A stretch of DNA of 7,649 nt from an uncultured Clostridia bacterium (GCA_947628465.1 CANQZZ010000066.1:1-7649); one strand, 5' to 3'; shown: positions 1 through 7,070, counted from the stretch's first letter. Numbers and translations: made by a program. The notes: a model not told the origin generated them from the sequence alone.

Positions 1-1797
1 TTATTCAAAAAATGTTTCAAATTCTTCTGCTGATATTATTTCTTTCTCTAATAATCTTTCTGCAACTGCTTGTAATTTATCCATATGTGCAAGTAGTATT
101 TCTTGTGCTCTTTTATATGCTATATCTATTAATTTTTTGACCTCTGCTCCTACTGCATCATCTATATTTTCTCCAAATATTTGTCTTTCATATGGATCTT
201 TTTCTTTTAAATATATTGGTCCTATATTATCACTCATACCATATACTGTTACCATGTCTTTTGCTATATTTGTTGCAACTTCAATATCGTTACTTGCTCC
301 TGTTGAAATATCATTTAGAGCAATTTTTTCTGCAGCTCTTCCACCAAGCAATGCAACTAATTTTTCTTCCATTTCAGTTCTTGAAATATAGTATTTATCT
401 TCATTTGTTTTGTACATTGTGTATCCACCTGCAAGACCTCTTGGTATAATCGATACTTCTTTTACATCAAATTGTGTTTCTAAGAATCTACTTACTATTG
501 CATGTCCTGCTTCGTGATATGCTGTAAGTTTTTTATCTTTATCTGATATAACTCTACTGTGTTTTTCAAGTCCAACTGTTACTTTTTTAACAGCGTCATC
601 TATATCGTCCATATTTATTTTTTTGTGTTTTTTTATTGTTGCTATTATTGCAGCTTCATTAAGTACATTTGCAAGTTCTGCACCTGTAAATCCTGCTGTA
701 TCATTTGCAATTGACTCAAAATCTATATTACTTGCAAATTTTTTGTCTTTTCCATGTATTTTAAGTATTGCTTCTCTTCCTTTTGCATCTGGAGTTGCAA
801 CTGTTATTTGTCTATCGAATCTTCCTGGTCTTAAAAGTGCTTTATCAAGCATTTCTGGTCTGTTTGTTGCAGCAAGAACTATTACAGTTTCATTTGTTTC
901 AAATCCATCCATTTCAACTAACAATTGATTTAATGTTTGATTATTTTCACTTTCTGCTCCTGAAGCATTAGTTCTTCTTGCACCTATTGCATCTATTTCA
1001 TCTATAAATATTATACATGGAGCTATTTTCTTTGCTTTTTCAAATAGCTTTCTTACTCTTGATGCTCCAAGTCCTGCAAACATTTCTATAAATTCAGAAC
1101 CACTCATTGATATAAATGGAACATTTGCTTCTCCTGCTATTGCTTTTGCAATTAAAGTTTTTCCTGTTCCTGGCTTTCCACAAAGCAGAATTCCTCTTGG
1201 AATTTTTGCTCCCATCTCATGGAATTTCTTTGGCTCTTTTAAAAAGTCTACTATTTCAATTAATTCATTTTTTTCTTCATCTAGACCTGCAACATCTTTA
1301 AATGTGATATGTGTGTTTTGGCTTTTTTCTGCATCATATACTTTTCCTTTATCTCCTAATCCTTGCATTTTGAATATCAATACAAAGAGTATTACAATCA
1401 TAATTGTTGGAAGAAGTGAAAATAGAGTTTCTGATATTCTTACTAATACATTTGTTGGAATTTGATTCAACTTTATATCGCTTTCGCCGTTTTTTACTTT
1501 TTCTTGTACTAATTCAACAAATGCTTGCGTACTTGGAACTATTGTAGTTTTTTCTTCTTCTACATCTTTTAATTTTACTTTGGCAGTTGTACTTCCAACT
1601 GTCATTTCTATTTCTTCTACTTCGTTATTTTCAATTTTTTTGATTAAGTCTGTATATGCAAGTTCATCAGTCTCTTGCTCATTTTTATTATTATTTGTAA
1701 ATATTAATACCCCTATAATTGTTGCTATGCAAATTATAGCTATTATTGCTATTATTGTATAATATATTTTATCTTTATTTTTTGGTTTATCGTTCAT
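1..1797 (-). CDS. ftsH: ATP-dependent zinc metalloprotease FtsH
   Basis: This is a membrane-anchored AAA+ protease that extracts and degrades misfolded or regulatory membrane and cytosolic proteins, acting as a hexamer on the cytoplasmic face of the membrane. The 598-residue protein is complete. It has an N-terminal membrane segment (about 11-33), a short extracytoplasmic domain (about 34-125) and a second membrane segment (about 124-143). The AAA domain follows, with Walker A GKPGTGKT (207-214; the usual second residue Pro is Lys), Walker B ending in FIDE (D266, E267), pore loop MFAG (239-242) and the second region of homology with arginine fingers R323 and R326. The peptidase domain has HEAGH (428-432) and the likely third zinc ligand D504 in STGASND. 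The start is supported by a GGGAGGA Shine-Dalgarno that overlaps the TAG stop of the upstream gene, so it is the last visible gene of the femX-alr-DUF1189-ftsH operon. All catalytic residues are present. The stop codon lies at the window edge, so its terminator is not visible. Confidence 0.98.
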   Translation of the reverse strand: MNDKPKNKDKIYYTIIAIIAIICIATIIGVLIFTNNNKNEQETDELAYTDLIKKIENNEVEEIEMTVGSTTAKVKLKDVEEEKTTIVPSTQAFVELVQEKVKNGESDIKLNQIPTNVLVRISETLFSLLPTIMIVILFVLIFKMQGLGDKGKVYDAEKSQNTHITFKDVAGLDEEKNELIEIVDFLKEPKKFHEMGAKIPRGILLCGKPGTGKTLIAKAIAGEANVPFISMSGSEFIEMFAGLGASRVRKLFEKAKKIAPCIIFIDEIDAIGARRTNASGAESENNQTLNQLLVEMDGFETNETVIVLAATNRPEMLDKALLRPGRFDRQITVATPDAKGREAILKIHGKDKKFASNIDFESIANDTAGFTGAELANVLNEAAIIATIKKHKKINMDDIDDAVKKVTVGLEKHSRVISDKDKKLTAYHEAGHAIVSRFLETQFDVKEVSIIPRGLAGGYTMYKTNEDKYYISRTEMEEKLVALLGGRAAEKIALNDISTGASNDIEVATNIAKDMVTVYGMSDNIGPIYLKEKDPYERQIFGENIDDAVGAEVKKLIDIAYKRAQEILLAHMDKLQAVAERLLEKEIISAEEFETFFE

Positions 1798-1800
1798 TTT

Positions 1801-1807
1801 TCCTCCC
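1801..1807 (-). promoter_or_regulatory. ftsH ribosome binding site overlapping the upstream stop codon
   Basis: The minus strand reads GGGAGGA a few bases before the ftsH ATG at 1797. Its first G is also the last base of the TAG stop (1807-1809) of the DUF1189-type gene. Translation of ftsH therefore starts where ribosomes finish the upstream gene, which fits translational coupling. Confidence 0.8.
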
Positions 1808-2355
1808 TATGCTTGATTCCCTTCTGGGGTTTCATTGCCCTCATTTTTTGCTCTTTTATTTTTGGTATTTTTTTCTTCTTTCTTTTTCTCTTTCTTTTCT
1901 TGTTTTTCTTGTTCTTTTTGTTTTTCATCTTCTTCATTTTCGTTATTTTCTTCTTGTATTTTCTTTTGTTCTTCTACTATTTTACCAACTTCTATTTGTT
2001 GTTTTATTAAATCAGACCTTATCATCATCATTGCTGTAATTACGTAGATATATGCAATTGCGTTGTATGCTATTTCAAAATATTTTATTGTAAATCCTGC
2101 AAATATATTTGCAATTATATATATCATATATAGGATAATTGAAAGTGTTAAAGCATATACACTTATATTAAATACAGATTTGTATTTTAATTTTACAGCT
2201 ACAATCTTATTTAATAAATATCCTACTACTGATAATAATAGTATATCCAATAATATTTGAATTAAATATACTAAATAGAAATATACAAATGATGTGATTG
2301 CAAAAATTGCATATATTTTTGTCATGTTATTTCCGTGATAATAATTGTAGTACAC
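1807..2355 (-). CDS. DUF1189-like membrane protein, C-terminal half (out of frame with its N-terminal half)
   Basis: The open frame of 182 codons runs from a GTG at 2355, but no good ribosome site precedes that codon. If translated on its own, the likely start is the ATG at 2323-2325, which lies one base after the stop of the upstream frame (TAACATG). It shows about four hydrophobic membrane segments (roughly residues 13-33, 35-50, 63-86, 94-112 of the GTG version) and the string ISVYALTL. This resembles the C-terminal multi-helix part of DUF1189 proteins, which I know as single proteins with one N-terminal helix, an extracytoplasmic domain and several C-terminal helices. After the last helix comes a cytoplasmic tail of about 60 residues made almost only of Lys, Glu, Asn and Gln (about 120-182), likely helical or disordered. 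I infer that this is the second half of one gene interrupted by a frameshift. The function of the family is unknown to me. The family assignment is from memory of sequence style, not a search. Confidence 0.7.
   Translation of the reverse strand: MYYNYYHGNNMTKIYAIFAITSFVYFYLVYLIQILLDILLLSVVGYLLNKIVAVKLKYKSVFNISVYALTLSIILYMIYIIANIFAGFTIKYFEIAYNAIAYIYVITAMMMIRSDLIKQQIEVGKIVEEQKKIQEENNENEEDEKQKEQEKQEKKEKKKEEKNTKNKRAKNEGNETPEGNQA
2323..2340 (-). other. Frameshift or stop-restart junction inside the DUF1189-type gene
   Basis: On the minus strand the upstream frame reads TCA CGG AAA TAA and stops, while the downstream frame is open through the same bases and continues into the membrane helices. Removing one base, the C of CGG (position 2335), would give TCA GGA AAT AAC ATG and join both frames into one protein of the expected DUF1189 layout. 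Without that change, the TAA at 2327-2329 is followed after one base by an ATG at 2323-2325, preceded only by a weak GGA. I see no known programmed-frameshift motif. Confidence 0.7.
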
Positions 2356-2839
2356 TTTCTTTATTAAAGTTCTTTAAGTCATAGTTATAATTCTCAGCTA
2401 ATTGTTCATATGTTATATTGCTTTGAGTATTATCAACATTTTTTATAACTATCTTATCTTTTAAGCATGCTATTACTCTTTGATAATCTCCTGCTTCTGC
2501 TATATTACTTAAGTCTTCTTCGTTACTATTAATTATAAAGCTAATATATCCTGCTTCGTCCCCTTTTATAATGCTTTTTTCTTCTCCTTCAACTATCAGT
2601 TTATTATCTTGAAAACTAAATTCTGGGAAATCATTTTTAAAATTTTCTATTACTTGATTTACCACTTTGGTAAGTTTAAATGTTATTGCACATGTTATTA
2701 TAAGTGTAAATATTAATACTAATTTTAATATATATTTTATTGCATCAAAAGTTTTTTCTTCTGCAAAATTTTTATAACTGTCAAAATTTACTATTGCGTT
2801 TTTCAACTTAATAAAAAATGGTGTTTTTTTTGTTTTCAT
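2327..2839 (-). CDS. DUF1189-like membrane protein, N-terminal half
   Basis: The 170-residue product has a basic N-terminus, one strong membrane segment (about 33-55) and an extracytoplasmic domain that includes FPEFSFQDNKLIVEGEE (71-87). That stretch resembles the part following the first helix in DUF1189 family proteins. The frame then ends at a TAA exactly where those proteins would continue into their C-terminal membrane helices, and those helices are encoded next door in another frame. At 170 residues it is far shorter than the roughly 250 residues or more that I recall for the family. The ATG overlaps the alr stop by one base (TAATG) and has a good GGGAG site at 8 bases' spacing inside alr, so it is firmly placed in the operon. 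No biochemical function can be given. Its position between cell wall genes and ftsH suggests an envelope role, but that is inference. An alternative is two genuinely separate subunits. Confidence 0.72.
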   Translation of the reverse strand: MKTKKTPFFIKLKNAIVNFDSYKNFAEEKTFDAIKYILKLVLIFTLIITCAITFKLTKVVNQVIENFKNDFPEFSFQDNKLIVEGEEKSIIKGDEAGYISFIINSNEEDLSNIAEAGDYQRVIACLKDKIVIKNVDNTQSNITYEQLAENYNYDLKNFNKESVLQLLSRK

Positions 2840-3960
2840 TATACATACTCCCTTCTAATTTTGCTATCTACATGCAAAGGATTTACATCTAAGTATACTG
2901 AGTCATTTACTTTTATATCTGAATCTGTTATATCTATTTCCATGTGATACATTCCAACTTTTCCTATAACATTGTATTTTCTATCATTTATAGTTACTTT
3001 TAAAGTATCTTTTCTTAGGAAATTCTTAATGCTGTGTGATAGGTTTCGCAATTTATCAACGAATCTAAACATATCTGTATTCATTGTTATATTATATCCA
3101 TCCATATAACCTACTTGAATAATTGCTACTTTAGTTTCTTTTTTTGTTTTATAACTATTCAAATATCCTATATTATATCCTTTAGGTATTGTTTTTATTT
3201 CTGTTATATTTGTTTTTAATTGTCCTATTTTTTTAAGTCCTATTCTGCTTTCTGAATCTACTCTACCTAAAAATGCAGAACCTATTCTTGCTCCATTTAA
3301 ATGCATACTAGGATAATTTAAAAATGCTGGCGAATTACATATGTGATAAGTTTTTATTTCTATATCGTTTAATTTTAAAACTTCTATTATATTAATAAAT
3401 CTATTGAATTGTTCTATTGTCCATTTATCATTTTTATAATATGCAAGTGAAAAATGTGAATAGATACCTTCTATCGATATATTTGAAAGTTTTTTAATTG
3501 TTTCTACAATAGTTTTGACATCACTATATAAAAATCCATATCTTCCAAATCCTGTGTCTATTTTTATATGTGCTCTTATTTTTTTATTTGTTTCTTTTGA
3601 AATTTTTAATACTTTGTCTGCATCATCTGTAGAGCCTATTGTTAGTATAATGTCATTTTCTATTAAAGTTTTTAAATCATTTTCTATACTTGTAGAAGAC
3701 ATCATTAATATATCTTCTTCTATTTTTGCTTGTCTTAAAGTAACTGCTTCTTCTGTAGTTGCTACTGCCAATGTTTCAATTCCATTATCAATTAAGAATT
3801 TAGAATATTCCAATAATCCTAATCCATAACCATTTCCTTTGACAACGCCCATTAATTTATATTTATTTCCATTGTCATTTGGAACATCCATTTTAGCTAA
3901 GTCTTTAATTACTTTAATATTATGTTTTAAATCATCTTTATTAATTACTAATGATTTCAT
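2839..3960 (-). CDS. alr: Alanine racemase family protein (PLP-dependent), divergent C-terminus
   Basis: This fold-type III PLP enzyme family interconverts L- and D-alanine for peptidoglycan precursors in the cytoplasm. The 373-residue protein has the PLP-lysine motif VVKGNGYG (Lys41), KIDTGFGR (Arg140), SHF (168-170), HICNSPA (206-212), ARIGSAFLG (224-232) and VGYMDGY (283-289) holding the second catalytic base, Tyr285. The C-terminal domain is unusual. The common GRVCMDQ/GRVSMDQ motif is GKVGMYH (333-339), so the Asp is Tyr and the Gln is His. The usual TINYE segment, whose Tyr lines the active site, is missing or reads VNPL just before the terminal SKIRREYV. About 40 residues separate GYMDGY from GKVGM, longer than usual. 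The start follows directly after the femX stop, with an AAAGGAG site inside femX. Alanine racemase is the best call. A shifted substrate such as serine cannot be excluded, and this may not be the only alr in the genome. Confidence 0.87.
   Translation of the reverse strand: MKSLVINKDDLKHNIKVIKDLAKMDVPNDNGNKYKLMGVVKGNGYGLGLLEYSKFLIDNGIETLAVATTEEAVTLRQAKIEEDILMMSSTSIENDLKTLIENDIILTIGSTDDADKVLKISKETNKKIRAHIKIDTGFGRYGFLYSDVKTIVETIKKLSNISIEGIYSHFSLAYYKNDKWTIEQFNRFINIIEVLKLNDIEIKTYHICNSPAFLNYPSMHLNGARIGSAFLGRVDSESRIGLKKIGQLKTNITEIKTIPKGYNIGYLNSYKTKKETKVAIIQVGYMDGYNITMNTDMFRFVDKLRNLSHSIKNFLRKDTLKVTINDRKYNVIGKVGMYHMEIDITDSDIKVNDSVYLDVNPLHVDSKIRREYV
2848..2852 (-). promoter_or_regulatory. Ribosome binding site for the DUF1189-type gene, inside alr
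   Basis: GGGAG lies in the last codons of alr (Arg-Arg-Glu), 8 bases before the ATG at 2839. It supports this start and the one-base overlap (TAATG) with the alr stop. Confidence 0.75.
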
Positions 3961-5019
3961 TTATTTTATTTCTCCTTTTAGTCTTCTTACTATTCCTCTT
4001 GCTTTTTTAAATAATTTTTCTGATATTTTATATAATTTATATACTATTGGTTTAAAGTCTAAATATATTTCTCCTATAAACTCAGTAAACTCTGCATTAA
4101 ATCCTTTTTTGAATCTATATAGTCCATATTGAGGATGTGACTCATCAACTACTCCTGATACTCCTCTAAAATCGTAAACATCTTTTCCTTGAGAAATTGC
4201 ATATTTAATACCTTCCCATTGCAACAAATAATTTGGCATTAAATTTCTATGTTCATTACTGCTTGCTCCATATAAGTACCATACTTTATTGCCATAGTCT
4301 ATATTAAATATTCCGGAAATTGGTTTGTCTTCGTAATATGCCATAAGTAATTTTGCATGCTTGCCTAATTCGTCATACATTTTTTCAAAATATTCTAGTG
4401 GTCTTATTATGAAGTCATCTCTTTTTCCTGTAATTTTCATTATTTCATGAAAATCTTTTAAGTCTTCCCTTTTTCCTTCTTTTACTACTACACCTTTTTT
4501 GCCTGCAAGTCTTACATTGTATCTAGTTTTTTGATGAAATGCTTTAAATATTTCATCTTCTGTTTTGCCTTTAATATCCAACCTAAATACATATCTTGGT
4601 TGTATTTCTTCAGTAAAGTTTTTTGCATCATCTTTTATTTTGTATCCTAAGTTAGTTACTATTTTTCTAAATTCTTTATCATTGCTTTTTATATCTGGTT
4701 CTACTTTTAATACAAATGCATTATATTTTTTAGCAAGTTCTTTTAATCCCTCTGTTAGTTGTTTTAAAACTTCTTTATCATGTATATCACATACAGGTCC
4801 TCTTGATGAATACATTATATTCCCAAAAATAGGGATTTTTCTAATTAATACACTAATTGAGCCAATTATATTTCCTTCTTTATCTTCTGCAAGTACAATT
4901 TCATTTTTCCAAGCCTCTTTTACTTTTCCCCATTCAACAGATTGCTGAAAATTACATCTATCATGATTTTTTAAAAATTCACTGTATTTATCTATATTAT
5001 CTTTATTAACTAAATTCAT
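3961..5019 (-). CDS. FemX-type peptidoglycan bridge aminoacyltransferase (FemABX family)
   Basis: FemABX enzymes use aminoacyl-tRNA to add amino acids (Gly, Ser or Ala, depending on species) to the lysine or diamino acid side chain of lipid II, building the peptidoglycan cross-bridge at the inner face of the membrane. The 352-residue protein shows two GNAT-like halves. The first has QQSVEWGKVK (25-34) and SSRGPVCD (71-78). The second has KTRYNVRLAGKKGV (164-177), WYLYGASSNEHRN (247-259), LLQWEGIKYA (265-274), DFRGVSG (283-289) and GLYRFKKGF (299-307), all typical of the family. The long coiled-coil insertion that FemA and FemB carry is absent, so the FemX-like single-enzyme form is favoured. 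The transferred amino acid cannot be read from sequence. It heads the operon, and the next gene is the alanine racemase homologue, which makes a cell wall role convincing. AAAGGA precedes the ATG with about 11 bases' spacing, and no better in-frame start exists upstream. Confidence 0.92.
   Translation of the reverse strand: MNLVNKDNIDKYSEFLKNHDRCNFQQSVEWGKVKEAWKNEIVLAEDKEGNIIGSISVLIRKIPIFGNIMYSSRGPVCDIHDKEVLKQLTEGLKELAKKYNAFVLKVEPDIKSNDKEFRKIVTNLGYKIKDDAKNFTEEIQPRYVFRLDIKGKTEDEIFKAFHQKTRYNVRLAGKKGVVVKEGKREDLKDFHEIMKITGKRDDFIIRPLEYFEKMYDELGKHAKLLMAYYEDKPISGIFNIDYGNKVWYLYGASSNEHRNLMPNYLLQWEGIKYAISQGKDVYDFRGVSGVVDESHPQYGLYRFKKGFNAEFTEFIGEIYLDFKPIVYKLYKISEKLFKKARGIVRRLKGEIK
3972..3977 (-). promoter_or_regulatory. 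Ribosome binding site for alr, inside femX
   Basis: AAGGAG in the last codons of the femX-type gene stands 11 bases before the alr ATG at 3960. The ATG directly abuts the upstream TAA, so the site fixes the alr start and implies coupled translation. Confidence 0.65.
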
Positions 5020-5056
5020 TAAATACCCATTCCTTTTTATCTTTTTTAACTATTAT

Positions 5057-5085
5057 ATTTTATACTAGTTTGTCCATTTTTACAA
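5057..5085 (-). promoter_or_regulatory. Putative sigma-A-type promoter for the femX-alr-DUF1189-ftsH operon
   Basis: In the gap after the terminator the minus strand has TTGTAA (5080-5085) as a -35 and TAAAAT (5057-5062) as a -10 with a 17-base spacer. A TATAAT at 5052-5057 overlaps but lacks a well-spaced -35. The region is very AT-rich, so chance matches are likely. The main argument is position: a terminator lies upstream and a four-gene operon downstream. Confidence 0.45.
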
Positions 5086-5141
5086 TAGATATATAAAGTT
5101 TTTTCGTCTAAATTATAATTGCTATATTTGTTATTTAAATT

Positions 5142-5169
5142 AAAAAGAGACATTTTTCAGTCCCTTTTT
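5142..5169 (-). terminator. Rho-independent terminator after the dCMP deaminase gene
   Basis: The minus strand reads AAAAAGGGAC, an 8-base loop TGAAAAAT, then GTCTCTTTTT. This gives a 10-bp stem with one G-U pair whose 3' arm ends in a T run. On the plus strand the same pair becomes an A-C mismatch, so the hairpin is better formed in the minus-strand transcript. It starts 12 bases past the dCMP deaminase stop and closes the Ig-like/cysS/dCMP deaminase unit. Confidence 0.85.
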
Positions 5170-5180
5170 ATATCTTAATA

Positions 5181-5663
5181 TTATAGTTCCATTTCTAATT
5201 TTATATTTCGTGATTTATATAAAGTATATTTTACACCTGCCATATCAAATAATTTTTTTGATACCTTTACTACTTCTGTGTCTTTATATTTGTCACATTT
5301 ATATATTACTTCTTTTATTCCACTTTGTATTATGGCTTTTGCACACTCATTACATGGAAATAATGAAACGTAAATTTTACTTCCTTTAAGAGAAGTTCCT
5401 GTATAATTTAGAATTGCATTTAATTCTGCATGACATACATAAGGATATTTTGTATTTTCAAAGTCTCCTTCTCTTTCCCATGATATTTCGTCATCAGAAC
5501 AACCTAAAGGAAATCCGTTATATCCAATTGATAATATTTTATTGTCTTGGCTTACAATACATGCACCTACTTGAGAATTTGGGTCTTTACTTCTTTCTGC
5601 AGATAGTAATGCAATTCCCATAAAATATTCATCCCAGTTTATGTAGTCTTCTCTTTTTGGCAT
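5181..5663 (-). CDS. Deoxycytidylate (dCMP) deaminase
   Basis: The enzyme deaminates dCMP to dUMP, the substrate of thymidylate synthase, and so feeds dTTP synthesis in the cytoplasm. The 160-residue protein contains the zinc-dependent cytidine/deoxycytidylate deaminase signature: CHAELNAI with zinc ligand His78 and catalytic Glu80, and PCNECAKAIIQSG with zinc ligands Cys104 and Cys107. RSKDPNSQVGACIV (24-37) and GYNGFPLGCSDD (48-58) are typical of dCMP deaminases, including the human DCTD type, rather than of free cytidine deaminase or tRNA adenosine deaminase. Length and domain are complete. A GGAGG site sits 8 bases before the ATG, and the gap to cysS is 18 bp, so both are probably co-transcribed. 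Many members are allosterically activated by dCTP and inhibited by dTTP; whether this one is cannot be told here. It is also related to ComEB of competence operons, but no com genes are visible. Confidence 0.94.
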   Translation of the reverse strand: MPKREDYINWDEYFMGIALLSAERSKDPNSQVGACIVSQDNKILSIGYNGFPLGCSDDEISWEREGDFENTKYPYVCHAELNAILNYTGTSLKGSKIYVSLFPCNECAKAIIQSGIKEVIYKCDKYKDTEVVKVSKKLFDMAGVKYTLYKSRNIKLEMEL

Positions 5664-5681
5664 AACTCATTCCTCCAATAA

Positions 5682-7070
5682 TTAGAATCTTTCAACTGTT
5701 GTTCCTTCTTTTGTGTCTTTTACAATATATCCTTTTTCTTTTAATTCGTCTCTTATTTTATCTGATAATGCCCAATCTTTATTTTGTCTTGCTTGTTTTC
5801 TTTGTTCAATTAATTCTTTTATTTCGTCTGGTATGTCTTGATTTTCTTCCTTATTTTCTTTTTGCACGTCTACTCCTAGGACTCTATCAAAATCTAATAG
5901 TAAATCTGCAAGTTGTTTTGACTTGTTTGGATTTTTTACTACATCCCATACTACGCTCATTGCAACTGGCATATTTAAATCATCATTAATAGCTTCTTGG
6001 AATTTTGTTTTATATTCCTTAATTACATTTTCATCTATTTTGCTATTCCCTTCACTATGTTTTTTATATCCTTCTCTTAATCTGTTTAAGGCGTTCTGAC
6101 TACTTTCTAAAGCTTCCCATGTAAAGTTTAATTTATTTCTATATTGTGATGTAAAACACATCATTTTAAATGATAAAGGATCATATCCTCTATCAATAAT
6201 GTCTTGCACTAAATATACATTGCCTAGACTCTTTGACATCTTTCCACCATCTATTAATAAAAATTCACAATGCATCCAAAATCTAGCTGGAATCTTACCT
6301 GTGCATCCTTTACTTTGTGCGATTTCGTTTTCATGATGTGTTGGTACTAAATCAATTCCACCTGTATGTATATCAAAAACTTCGCCTAAGTATTTATTGC
6401 TCATTGTAGAGCATTCAATATGCCATCCCGGATAGCTTAATCCCCATGGGCTTTCCCATTTCATAATGTGATTTTCAGGTGCTTTTATCCATAAAGCAAA
6501 ATCATAAGGATTTCTTTTTTCTTCATCTACTTCTACTCTTGCACCTGCTTTTTGATTTCTTAGGTCAACACCTGAAAGCAATCCATATTTATCAAGTTTT
6601 GATACATCAAAATATATTGCTGTTGATGTTTCATATGCAAAACCATTGTCTAATAATTTTTGTACAAATGTTTCCATTTCTTTTATATGGTCTGTTGCTT
6701 TGCATATTATTTCAGGTTTCTCAATATTAAGTCTCTCAAAATCTTTAAAAAACTTTTTTGTATAAAAATCTGCAATCTCTAATGGAGATTTTTTTTCCTC
6801 TTTTGCTGCTTTTACCATCTTGTCTTCTCCTTCATCTCCATCAGATACTAAATGTCCTACATCTGTTATATTCATAGCATGCTTCAAAGTGTATCCATTA
6901 TATTTTAAAGTTCTTCTTAATGTGTCCATGAATATATATGATTTCATATTTCCTATACTTGCATCTTTATATACTGTAGGACCACATGTATATATCCTAA
7001 CTTCGTTTCCTTCTAATGGTTTAAATTCATCTTTAGATTTTGTTAAAGTATTGTAAAATAATATTTTCAA
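5682..7070 (-). CDS. cysS: Cysteinyl-tRNA synthetase (cysteine--tRNA ligase)
   Basis: This class I synthetase charges tRNA-Cys with cysteine in the cytoplasm. With the preferred TTG start the protein has 462 residues, normal for the family. The expected zinc ligands are all present: Cys29 in YTCGPTVY, Cys220 in HIECSTM, and His245 and Glu249 in HHENE. KMSKS is intact (277-281). The first signature motif, normally HIGH or HIGN, reads SIGN (38-41): its first His, which helps bind ATP in the transition state, is Ser. NITDVGH with an acidic insertion ending EDKM (about 72-85) marks a subfamily different from the NITDIDDKI type of E. coli. The C-terminal helical anticodon-binding part is complete. 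The frame stays open to an ATG at 7088, but only AT-rich sequence precedes that ATG. GGAGG at 7082-7086 lies inside that extension, 11 bases before the TTG, and the resulting MKILFYNTLT N-terminus matches the family. The gap to the Ig-like gene is short. Confidence 0.96.
   Translation of the reverse strand: MKILFYNTLTKSKDEFKPLEGNEVRIYTCGPTVYKDASIGNMKSYIFMDTLRRTLKYNGYTLKHAMNITDVGHLVSDGDEGEDKMVKAAKEEKKSPLEIADFYTKKFFKDFERLNIEKPEIICKATDHIKEMETFVQKLLDNGFAYETSTAIYFDVSKLDKYGLLSGVDLRNQKAGARVEVDEEKRNPYDFALWIKAPENHIMKWESPWGLSYPGWHIECSTMSNKYLGEVFDIHTGGIDLVPTHHENEIAQSKGCTGKIPARFWMHCEFLLIDGGKMSKSLGNVYLVQDIIDRGYDPLSFKMMCFTSQYRNKLNFTWEALESSQNALNRLREGYKKHSEGNSKIDENVIKEYKTKFQEAINDDLNMPVAMSVVWDVVKNPNKSKQLADLLLDFDRVLGVDVQKENKEENQDIPDEIKELIEQRKQARQNKDWALSDKIRDELKEKGYIVKDTKEGTTVERF

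Noticed and set aside
5019..5030. Three-codon upstream ORF (ATG GGT ATT TAA) ending in TAATG at the femX start
   Set aside because: The only purine-rich site directly abuts this ATG, so spacing is wrong for initiation there; the same site serves the femX ATG at 11 bases. Likely chance.
5020..5180. Possible riboswitch or T-box leader before femX
   Set aside because: The stretch between terminator and start is short and very AT-rich, with no T-box consensus, no second terminator-like hairpin and no conserved riboswitch core that I can see.
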